Assembly (NCBI GenBank): GCA_011525695.1 | Contig: WYBX01000112.1 | Span: forward strand, 124,001-188,000 | Direction: 5' to 3' | DNA: 64,000 bases | Source: Verrucomicrobiia bacterium | GTDB taxonomy: Bacteria > Verrucomicrobiota > Verrucomicrobiia > Opitutales > Opitutaceae | Shown: positions 30,335-38,723 of the stretch, in pieces | Position numbering within the stretch: position 1 is the stretch's first letter | Layout: every line of letters starts with the position of its first letter | Notes under the pieces: model-generated | What the model saw: the letters and a program-made list of their open reading frames with translations, nothing else | Told to the model about the DNA's origin: nothing | Databases searched by the model: none | Program-made: the position numbers and the translations under genes

Positions 30335-30411
30335 CGGGGTGTAGCTTAGCCTGGTAGAGCGCCTGGTTTGGGACCAGGAGGTCGCGAGTTCGAATCTCGC
30401 CGCCCCGACCA
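30335..30411 (+). tRNA. tRNA-Pro (anticodon TGG)
   Basis: The acceptor CGGGGTG pairs with CGCCCCG, the anticodon loop is TTTGGGA (anticodon TGG), the T loop is AGTTCGAATCT, and CCA is encoded at 30409-30411. A recombinase gene begins 281 bp downstream, so this tRNA is a candidate integration landmark. No second copy of its 3' end is visible in the window. Confidence 0.97.
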
Positions 30412-30418
30412 TTTTGAA

Positions 30419-30630
30419 AAGAGTGCCGAACTTGGACGGCGTTCGCTTAATTCGGTTCATAACTCCGTTGGTGCCAGCACCGTAAACACGGCGGCAAAAT
30501 TAAACGAATTCCGCGTTGGTTCGGATGTGCCATAAGAAAACTACGCGGAACGCGCGTCGCGTAGGGGCTTCCGCAGGGATCGTTTAACGCGGTGCCGGTT
30601 GAAAAATTCCAGCGGATCTGGCACTCTCTT
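30419..30630 (+). other. Structured non-coding stretch between tRNA-Pro and recombinase
   Basis: The 281 bp from 30412 to 30692 have no gene but many nested inverted repeats. An 8-bp closing pair AGAGTGCC/GGCACTCT lies at 30420-30427 and 30620-30627. TTCGCTTAATT (30442-30452) pairs with 30498-30508 with one mismatch. There are hairpins GGTGC-CA-GCACC (inside 30468-30482), CTACGCG/CGCGTAG (30541-30547 with 30558-30564) and CCAG/CTGG (30609-30612 with 30618-30621). It could be an attachment site, a regulatory leader or a small RNA. The nature is inference. Confidence 0.45.
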
Positions 30631-30692
30631 GCTCGAACAAATCAACCAGGGCCGAGGCCAGGTGGATCGCCCGCAAACCCAAGGAGGTTTCG

Positions 30693-32789
30693 ATGCAAGC
30701 GATCCAACGTCAGTCTGCTAATCATCCGCCCGTCGTAGTTCCCGTCGCGATCTACACGCGCGTTTCCACACTCCATCAGGTCGGCGGCCGGTTCGACTCC
30801 TGCGAGAGTCAGGCGGCGATCTGCCGGGATTTCATCCGCAAACACGCGCACGAGGGCTGGCACGAAGTCGCGTGCTACACCGATGCCGCCTACTCCGGCG
30901 GCTCGATGAACCGGCCCGGCATTCAGGCGCTCAAGCGCCAGATCGCCGCGGGCGAAATCAAGGTCGTCGTTATCTTCAAACTCGAGCGCGTGCTGCGCAG
31001 CACGGACGAATGGGGACCGTTCCGGGCGTTCCTGAGCCAGCACGGGTGCCGGCTCGTGAGCACGACGGAGGATCTGTCCGAGGAAACGCCCTCGGGCCGG
31101 CTCAAAAACAACCTGCTCGTCAGCGTCGCGGAATACGAGCGGCTGAACACGGCGGAAAAAGTCCGCGCCAAGCTCGCCGAACTGGCGAAGCGCGGCATTT
31201 GGAACTGCGGCCTCGTGCCCTACGGCTATCGCTACGATGCCACGGCAAAGGCACTGCACCCTCATCCTATCGAGGCGGACATTGTGCGGCGCATTTACGC
31301 CGACGCGGCGCGGCTCGTTTCCCTTACCGAACTCGCCAACGCCCTCAACGAGGAAGGTCGTCGCACGCGGGATCGCGTTTTTCAGCGGCGTGATGGCACC
31401 CGCGAGAACGTCGGCGGCAAACGGTTCAAGAGCGACGCCCTCCGCAACTTGATCAGAAACCCGATCTATGCCGGCCGCATCCGGTTTCACGGGCAGGAAT
31501 ACCCCGGCCAACACGAGGCGATCGTCACCGCGGACATCTGGGAGCGATCCAATGCCGCGGTAACGAAGTCGCTGCAGCCCGCCCGATGCTGGCTGAAGAC
31601 TTCCGACAAGAACGGCCATCTGCTCAAAGGCCTCGCCTTCTGCGTGCACTGCGGCCGGGCCATGATCCCCAATGCCTGCGGCAAACGCGATCTTCAGGGC
31701 AAATACTATCGCTATTACACGTGCGGGCGCGTCCACAAAGAAAAGGCCGATTGCCCGGTGCGGCACGTCTCCGCCGATCTCCTCGAATTGACCGTGATCG
31801 AATTCCTCGGCGCGCTGGCACGACACCCCGAGGTGGTGCGCGAGACGCTGGCCAGCGCGAGCACCCGCGGACAGGCGGATCGAACGGAACTGCGCGCTCG
31901 TCTCGCCGGAATCGATCCCGAGTTGGCGCAACTGCACAAACGGCTGGGCCATGTGATCGAGGTGATCGCGGCCGGCGGGGCCGACGTCCTGGGCGATGAA
32001 CTGCGCACGAAGGCCGCCGCGCTCAAGGACGACAAGCAACGGCTGCTGGTGGAACGCGAAAAAATCCGTCAGGCGCTCCTGCTGAGCGAACAGGATCGGT
32101 TCGACGCGGAACGGCTGCTGGCCGCCCTCGCCCGATTCCGCGCGGTTTTTTCCAACCTGACGCCGGCCGAACAAAAGGACCTCGTGGCCCTGTGCGTGGA
32201 GTGCGTCGAACTGCGCGCGAGCCCGGCCGGCGATGAGCGGCCGGGCCTGCGCCAGTATGTCGTGCGGCTGAAGCTCCACGTGACGCGGCTCGTCGAAAGC
32301 ATGGAAGAAAAGATCGTGGTCGAGCGGAACGAATCGCACGAGCCGCCGCCCGCGCAGCGCGCGCTCACGCTGGAACCCCGCGTCGTATTCCGCTCGTGGG
32401 GCCGGTCGCCCTCCGCGGTCATCGTGGCGCCGTTTCGGGAGGAATTCCGGGCGGCGAAGCCGGCGGCCGACGCTCATGATGAACCACCGACGGTCGTCCA
32501 TCCGATCCATCGCGCGCTGGCCTGGCAGCGGAAATTGGCGGCGAACCCGGACGTGACGCAAAGCGCGCTGGCGCGCCGCGAACGCGTGACCGGCGCCACG
32601 CTGACGTATCACCTGAAGCTGCTTTCGCTCGTGCCGGAGATCCAAGCGTTTCTTCTCCGGCTCAAGACGGCGCCAGAGTTTCGGCGATTCAGCCTGCGGA
32701 AAATGATGGTGCTCGCCGAACTGTCGGCGGATGCCCAGCGGCGGCGGTTTGCCGCGATGCGGCCGAATGCCGCACCCGGGACCCCATGA
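30693..32789 (+). CDS. Large serine recombinase
   Basis: 698 residues with a strong AAGGAGG site 5 bases upstream. The resolvase/invertase catalytic domain (about 17-165) has AIYTRVST with nucleophile Ser25, and SGGSMNRPGI and FKLERVLRS with catalytic arginines. The recombinase domain follows (YGYRYDATAKALHPHPIEAD). A zinc ribbon starts at C317/C320 (CVHCGRAMI, later YYTCG), then a coiled coil lies at about 390-480. The last 90 residues add a helix-turn-helix-like segment (SALARRERVTGATLTYHL) reminiscent of ParB/KorB. Such enzymes integrate or excise mobile elements. It is next to tRNA-Pro and coupled to the downstream gene by a 4-base overlap. Confidence 0.92.
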   Translation: MQAIQRQSANHPPVVVPVAIYTRVSTLHQVGGRFDSCESQAAICRDFIRKHAHEGWHEVACYTDAAYSGGSMNRPGIQALKRQIAAGEIKVVVIFKLERVLRSTDEWGPFRAFLSQHGCRLVSTTEDLSEETPSGRLKNNLLVSVAEYERLNTAEKVRAKLAELAKRGIWNCGLVPYGYRYDATAKALHPHPIEADIVRRIYADAARLVSLTELANALNEEGRRTRDRVFQRRDGTRENVGGKRFKSDALRNLIRNPIYAGRIRFHGQEYPGQHEAIVTADIWERSNAAVTKSLQPARCWLKTSDKNGHLLKGLAFCVHCGRAMIPNACGKRDLQGKYYRYYTCGRVHKEKADCPVRHVSADLLELTVIEFLGALARHPEVVRETLASASTRGQADRTELRARLAGIDPELAQLHKRLGHVIEVIAAGGADVLGDELRTKAAALKDDKQRLLVEREKIRQALLLSEQDRFDAERLLAALARFRAVFSNLTPAEQKDLVALCVECVELRASPAGDERPGLRQYVVRLKLHVTRLVESMEEKIVVERNESHEPPPAQRALTLEPRVVFRSWGRSPSAVIVAPFREEFRAAKPAADAHDEPPTVVHPIHRALAWQRKLAANPDVTQSALARRERVTGATLTYHLKLLSLVPEIQAFLLRLKTAPEFRRFSLRKMMVLAELSADAQRRRFAAMRPNAAPGTP

Positions 32790-33262
32790 AAACATGCGAC
32801 GCCATCGGCCGCCGACAACGTGTGTCGGCGGCCGTGCCGCCGCTCGTGTTTCACGGCACGCCGGACGACTTCGAGTGTTTTGAAATCTTTGGGCTCGGCG
32901 TTCACTTCACGGTTGACCGCGCCGTCGCGGAAAAATTTGCCGGTGGGCGGGAGGGGCGGATTGTGGCGGCGCGGCTGCTCGTTCGCCGGCCGCTGCGCGT
33001 GCCCGACCTCGCCACGTGGGGCGTCCACGACGTGGTGGCCAATACCCTGGATCGCGGCGGCCTCGACCCGCGACAGGCGGCCGCGCTGCACGCTTCAATA
33101 TCGAACGCGACCTACGACGACCGGGACTTGCACGCGGCGCTCGCCGTGCACGGCTTCGACAGCCTCGTCTACGACAACCGCGTGGAAGGCGGCGGCGATT
33201 CCTACGTCGTGTTTCGCAAAGAACAGATTCGCGTCGTCGCGCGGTTCCGGCCCGGCGCGTGA
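32786..33262 (+). CDS. ADP-ribosyltransferase-like protein
   Basis: 158 residues whose ATG overlaps the recombinase stop. The pattern LVFHGTPDDFECFE, GLGVHFTVDRAVAEKFA, GFDSLVYDN and a final YVVFRKEQIRVV resembles the small ADP-ribosyltransferase domains found in phage and plasmid polyvalent proteins. Those domains use an H-[Y/F/T]-[E/Q]-like triad. His23 and the C-terminal strand Glu/Gln are candidates. The role is unknown: modification of a host protein after element transfer, or a toxin, are both possible. No signal peptide is seen. Confidence 0.55.
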   Translation: MKTCDAIGRRQRVSAAVPPLVFHGTPDDFECFEIFGLGVHFTVDRAVAEKFAGGREGRIVAARLLVRRPLRVPDLATWGVHDVVANTLDRGGLDPRQAAALHASISNATYDDRDLHAALAVHGFDSLVYDNRVEGGGDSYVVFRKEQIRVVARFRPGA

Positions 33263-33398
33263 TCAGTTTGCGCCGGGATCGGAACGGAGCCGACAGCAAA
33301 CCGCCCGGGTATTTCCGGAGGCGGTCAGGACACCGGCCGTGCCTCGGGCAGGTCCAGTTCGCGCCGCGCAGGATTGCGCGTCATGTTCTGCTGGTTGC

Positions 33399-33458
33399 CG
33401 TCAGGTCCGCAGGGTAATTCCAATTCGCAAAACACCTGTCATCGGGATTGGAAATCGA
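33399..33458 (-). pseudogene. Duplicated 3' end of mobA (60 bp)
   Basis: This stretch matches the 3' end of mobA (34397-34456) at 58 of 60 positions, and both encode ISNPDDRCFANWNYPADLT on the minus strand. It is a remnant, not a gene. It lies in the gene-free interval 33263-33731, which otherwise shows nothing recognisable. Confidence 0.8.
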
Positions 33459-33731
33459 TTCGAGGGCTTCGCGTTCTGTCGGAACCAATCCGGCGTCCGG
33501 CGGCAATACTTCAATCACGCTGTGACCTGACGAGAACGGACACCGAGCACAACGCTCATCGACTCGGGTTAACGACGGTGTGGTTGAAGTGCAATGAAGC
33601 GGAGGCGTTATCCTGTGGGCCAATCCGACCAATAGGATTTTTCCAAATGCAAGTGCATGGGGCGGGGCGACCAGCCGTAGACGTTGGTGCTCGCGCCAAA
33701 GGATGCCGGCCGACATCCGTCCGGACGCGCC

Positions 33732-34118
33732 TTAAAGCTGCGGCGTGATGTTTCCGATGTGCACGATCAGAACCGCGCGCGCCCACGGAAACTTGGCCTT
33801 CGCAGCATCAAACTCGGGACCGGATCTCTGCATCTCGGCGCGCCCCACAATGGAACAGCCTTTGCCGGAACTGCGGATGCCCTGCACCTGACGGGTGCCG
33901 CACAGCAGTTCGACCCGCGAGTCGAGTTGGAGATTGGCCTCGGTCCGATTCATGCCACCGACGGGAATTCGCAAGATGGGACCGTCGATACCAAGTTGCC
34001 GGATGTAATCGCCCCACGTGGCGACGACGTGCGGTGCTCCGTCTGGCCCAACGGTGGCGATGGCCACCCACTCGGATTTTTCCACGACCTCTCGGCAAAT
34101 CCCCTCGATCTGGTTCAT
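33732..34118 (-). CDS. Pyridoxamine 5'-phosphate oxidase-like flavin-binding protein
   Basis: 128 residues with a split-barrel FMN-binding pattern: VEKSEWVAIATVGPDGAPHVVATWG at the N-terminus, RVELLCGT in the middle and a C-terminal strand AVLIVHIGNI. Members reduce or oxidise various substrates using FMN or F420. The substrate here is unknown. It lies between two copies of the mobA 3' end and has weak upstream ribosome binding. The 260 bp upstream (34119-34378) show no gene. Confidence 0.75.
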   Translation of the reverse strand: MNQIEGICREVVEKSEWVAIATVGPDGAPHVVATWGDYIRQLGIDGPILRIPVGGMNRTEANLQLDSRVELLCGTRQVQGIRSSGKGCSIVGRAEMQRSGPEFDAAKAKFPWARAVLIVHIGNITPQL

Positions 34119-34378
34119 TGTTTTGCTCTCTTTTGATTCATCTGGCTTGTTCGAACGCGGCGCTCACGAAGGCGCGCCCCGAAAAATTCGTGAATGCACT
34201 TTGGGGAAGCAGTCTCACCTGTGAAGTAGATGCTCTCCTGTTGGCGAAAGCGGCAGGGCAGCACAAACAAAACGTTCACTCGGGTGGCGATTTTGTCACT
34301 GCGGGCGTTGGGCGAAAAAAAGGCGCCGCTGGCTTGATGGTCCATTCGTCGGCCCTTCGCGTCGCGCGGGTGTGGGCG

Positions 34379-34957
34379 TCACGCTCTACTGCCCTCCGTC
34401 AGATCCGCCGGGTAATTCCAATTCGCAAAACACCTGTCATCGGGATTGGAAATCGAAAAATTTCGCACGGCGTGTCGCCGAAAGCAGATCGTAGCAAAAT
34501 CCTGCGCTGCACGCCGGGAGCCGGCGAGCGCGTCCGCGGCGAACGCGTGACAGCGTTTGGGATAGATAGCGACGAGCGGTTCCAGACGCCCGTTGAGTCT
34601 TGGTACCACGCCAGTCAACTGGTCGCAACGAGCCCGCAGCTTCCGCAAAAACGCGGTGGTCATATGCGGCAAGTCCACAGCCAATGCCAGGAGCCGCGGC
34701 GACGTGCATTCGCGCAAACCGCGTTCGATCCCGCTCAACGGACCCAAGCCGGGCTCCAGATCGAACAGCACCGGGCACTTCAGTGCCGAGTAATCCCGAT
34801 CCACCCGCCCCGAGATGAAAACTTCCTCGACGCCAAGCGCGCGGACTTTTTCCACGGCGAGTTGGATCAAGGGGTTGCCGTCGAAGTTCACCCAGGCTTT
34901 GTCGCGGCCCATACGCCGAGATTCGCCCCCCGCTAATATGACGGCGCTCAAGCGCAT
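34379..34957 (-). CDS. mobA: Molybdenum cofactor guanylyltransferase MobA-like
   Basis: 192 residues from MRLSAVILAGGESRRMGRDK, starting one base after the MOSC gene stop; a start 9 codons upstream would overlap it. The glycine-rich nucleotide motif LAGGESRRMGRDK, the metal-binding DLPHMT and the C-terminal NYPADL (the usual NTPEDL-like end) identify MobA. It joins GMP to molybdopterin to give the MGD cofactor needed by the molybdoenzyme of this cluster. Its last 60 bp are duplicated at 33399-33458. Confidence 0.88.
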   Translation of the reverse strand: MRLSAVILAGGESRRMGRDKAWVNFDGNPLIQLAVEKVRALGVEEVFISGRVDRDYSALKCPVLFDLEPGLGPLSGIERGLRECTSPRLLALAVDLPHMTTAFLRKLRARCDQLTGVVPRLNGRLEPLVAIYPKRCHAFAADALAGSRRAAQDFATICFRRHAVRNFSISNPDDRCFANWNYPADLTEGSRA

Positions 34958-34958
34958 C

Positions 34959-35423
34959 TCAATCTTCGCGCGCCAGCACGCCATCGTTTAGTATCTGGCA
35001 GCGCAAGCCGCCGCGGCCTTTGAGCCATTGCTCGACGCGCTCGTCGCCGAAGGCGTGGTTCATCCAATAGCACGGACGGCATTCCTCGACGCCGGCAAAG
35101 CGTACGCCTTGCAGCTCGAATTCGCGCCCGACCAGCGCGTTCAAGTCCGCGCCAACCACGAACACGTTGCGGCGGGTGGCCGCCGGCAGGGCATCGGGCA
35201 GGACCAAATCGCGCCGCAGCGCGTCGAACACCTCCAGCGAGAAAAACGTGATCTGCCCCTTGTAGTCCTCCTTGAAGTCGAAGAAGCGGTCGCCGACGAT
35301 GCCGCGGCCGGCCACGCACTCGACGCGATCCACCTCGACGATGGGATGTTCGCCGGGCGGGCCGCCGTGGTGGCCGAAATAGTTGTGGCCCGGCGAGACG
35401 AAGAGATGGTGAATGCGTATCAT
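34959..35423 (-). CDS. MOSC-domain protein
   Basis: 154 residues starting MIRIHHLFVSPGHNYFGHHG, with a 4-base overlap with the gene upstream. The MOSC beta-barrel pattern includes GRGIVGDRFFDFK, RRNVFVVGADL, GREFELQGVRFAGVEECRPC with the conserved cysteine, and GRGGLRCQIL. MOSC proteins handle sulfurated or pyranopterin molybdenum cofactor. Its place between the enzyme genes and mobA suggests a cofactor maturation role for the NXR-like enzyme. Confidence 0.85.
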   Translation of the reverse strand: MIRIHHLFVSPGHNYFGHHGGPPGEHPIVEVDRVECVAGRGIVGDRFFDFKEDYKGQITFFSLEVFDALRRDLVLPDALPAATRRNVFVVGADLNALVGREFELQGVRFAGVEECRPCYWMNHAFGDERVEQWLKGRGGLRCQILNDGVLARED

Positions 35424-36343
35424 GCTGACAGCGGCGCGCGGGTGGCCGCGACGCGGTAGATTTCGGCGCAACGCCGGCAGGCGCCTTGAGTCACCGTCCA
35501 CGCCGGAAACTCCGTCCGGATCGCCGCGACGGTGGCCGCGGTGGGCGCGCTCGTATCCGCCCACGCGAAGGTCGTGAAGCCGCACAGCGGGCACGGCGCG
35601 CCGGGGGCCGGCCCGGGCGCCGGTGCGAGACCGCGCGGGTTGGCGGCGAGCGCGAGCAGTTCGGCATGACGCGGCTGCCGGCCGCGCCACAAAGAATCGA
35701 ACACCTCGTCGCGCCTAGCCACCGGCCAGAACGAAAACGCGCGGTCGAAGGCGGCCCAGTGGCGCTCGCGGCTGTCGGCCGGGGCGCGCGCGGAGGCCGC
35801 GAGCCGGCCGTCGATCGAGACGGCCCACAGCAGCCGGTAGCGCTCGCGCGCGAGCCGTTGCTGCCCGGGGTTCGCGTCGGGCAGCAGCGGCTCGGGCGAA
35901 TAGCCGAAGGCGGGATCGAGCATGTCGTCGAGGTGGGCGAATTCGTGCCGCAGAAAATGCGTGAGTTCGTCCGTTTGCTCGAGGCGCTCGACGCGCAGCG
36001 CCACGAGGCCGTTTCGCTCGCCCTCGGCGTTGACGAAGAGTTCCGCCCCTTCGTCGCGTTGCGTGCGTGCGCGCCGAAACGCCAGCACGTCCAGAACCTC
36101 GCGCAGCCGCGGGAACTCGTCCACGGGGCTGAGGAGCACCTGCTCCAAGCCCCACTCGCGAAACCAGACGAGGTGCAGGTCGAAGAACGCCGCGTTGCGC
36201 GCGTCGGGGTCGAGTATGGCGTAAAGTTTCTCGCGCGCCGCGTGGAAGCGGCGGGCCTGCAGTGGCGGCGGCCCGTCCGGCTGGCGACTGGTGCGGCGGA
36301 ACACGGCGCCTTCCACGAAATTCTCGTCGTAGCGCAGGTGCAT
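35420..36343 (-). CDS. Unknown protein with HExxH motif and zinc ribbon
   Basis: 307 residues. Its ATG overlaps the chaperone gene stop as TGATG, and its own stop overlaps the MOSC gene start. A possible metalloprotease motif HEFAH lies at 133-137 (LRHEFAHLDDMLDPAFGY). The C-terminus carries CPLCGF and, 40 residues later, CRRCAEIY, a probable zinc ribbon. No signal peptide is seen, so it should be cytosolic. I do not recognise the family. Being locked by overlaps between chaperone and cofactor genes, it may process or quality-control the molybdoenzyme before export, but this is inference. Confidence 0.75.
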   Translation of the reverse strand: MHLRYDENFVEGAVFRRTSRQPDGPPPLQARRFHAAREKLYAILDPDARNAAFFDLHLVWFREWGLEQVLLSPVDEFPRLREVLDVLAFRRARTQRDEGAELFVNAEGERNGLVALRVERLEQTDELTHFLRHEFAHLDDMLDPAFGYSPEPLLPDANPGQQRLARERYRLLWAVSIDGRLAASARAPADSRERHWAAFDRAFSFWPVARRDEVFDSLWRGRQPRHAELLALAANPRGLAPAPGPAPGAPCPLCGFTTFAWADTSAPTAATVAAIRTEFPAWTVTQGACRRCAEIYRVAATRAPLSA

Positions 36344-37132
36344 CAAGCTGTGGCGTCGGCCGCATTCGCACCGGGCAGACAGGAATCGAGTCCGCAGGCG
36401 GCGCACAGGCGCTCGCCGGCTTCATCCACCGGGCGCAAGGCCAGGTCCTCGCGGCCGGCCGGCACGCCGAAGCGATGGCACTCGGCCACGACGAACGCGT
36501 GCGTGAAGTCCGCGAGCGCGGCGAGCGTCGCGTCGGCCGCCGCCCGGGCCAGCCGGCGGGCGAAGGCCGGCGCCCAGCGGCCCAGGTGTTCGCGCAGGAA
36601 TTTCCGCTGCGCGTCGCGGCAAAGCGCGCAGCGCTCATCGGTCTCGCCGTGGGCCGCCGCGTAGGCTTCCTTGGTCGCGAGCACCGCCATGAATTCGAGT
36701 TCCATCCCGAGGTGGTCGGGCCGTTCGGCGGCGTCGTCGGCGACTTCGAGCCCGAAGGCGCGGTAGAACGCCGCCAGGTCGGCGAGCCGGTGCGGCTGGA
36801 ACAGCGGATCGGCGTCGGGCTCGCCGTAATCGATTTCGTTGAGCGGACAGTTGCCGCGGGCAGCGTGGCCGAAGGCGGCGGTGTAGTCTTGCTGAAACGA
36901 CGCGAAGCTCGTGCCGTGCAGCCGCACGAGGAGCGCAGCGGCGCCCGCCTTGAGTCCGGCTGGACGCGGCTCGAGCACGCGCACCGCATCGAACACCGCG
37001 GCGCGGGTGTCGGCGGCGGTCAGCCAGGGCCAGGTCCCGGCCGCGGGATTGTCGAAGGCGCGGGCGAGAAGCTGGTAGAGCGTGGCGCGGGCGAGGCCGC
37101 CGTCGACATCCGCCTGCGCCCCGGGGAGCGCC

Positions 37133-38404
<1,272 letters not shown>

Positions 38405-38410
38405 GAGGTG

Positions 38411-38695
38411 TTAGCGTTGTGGTGCGGTGGCCCACGTGATCGCGCGACCACGGCGCGCGAAGACTTCACCGATCACGTCGCGCACAAATGGCTCGCCCTG
38501 CTGGCACCACGCCAAGTGCGCGCCCGTGTAGCGCGGATCGCGGAACAGGGCGAGAACGCGCCAGTGATCGTAGCCGAGCCGCACGAATTCTTCGGCAAAG
38601 CACGCCGCCATTTCGGCGGTTGTGTCCTCGGCGGAGCGCAGCGCGACGCCGCGCAACTCCAGCGGATCGGCGAAATCGAATTCGTCCTTGGGCAT
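38411..38695 (-). CDS. Small protein encoded between NxrA and NxrB genes
   Basis: 94 residues, acidic N-terminus (MPKDEFDFADPLEL), then a helical core with FAEEFVRLGYDHWRVLALF and YTGAHLAWCQQGEPFV. It lies 28 bases after nxrA and 6 before nxrB, so it must be co-translated. Similar short proteins occur in some dehydrogenase clusters. No domain is known to me. It may be an assembly factor or a small extra subunit. Confidence 0.7.
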   Translation of the reverse strand: MPKDEFDFADPLELRGVALRSAEDTTAEMAACFAEEFVRLGYDHWRVLALFRDPRYTGAHLAWCQQGEPFVRDVIGEVFARRGRAITWATAPQR

Positions 38696-38723
38696 GGCGT
38701 AGAGGCGGTCTCGTCGCAGCGAC

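Noticed and set aside
30468..30500. Resemblance of GGTGCCAGCACC to the conserved 16S rRNA segment near position 515
   Set aside because: The similarity is limited to about eight bases; flanking bases do not match rRNA and the segment is explained as a small hairpin.
30642..32795. 717-residue open frame on the minus strand opposite the recombinase gene
   Set aside because: The plus-strand product has catalytic and zinc motifs and a strong ribosome binding site; the opposite frame has no recognisable domain and is a GC-rich shadow.
33381..33716. 111-residue open frame ending in the same peptide as MobA
   Set aside because: Only the last part matches MobA, because of the 60-bp duplication. The N-terminal part resembles nothing and no MobA nucleotide motif is present.
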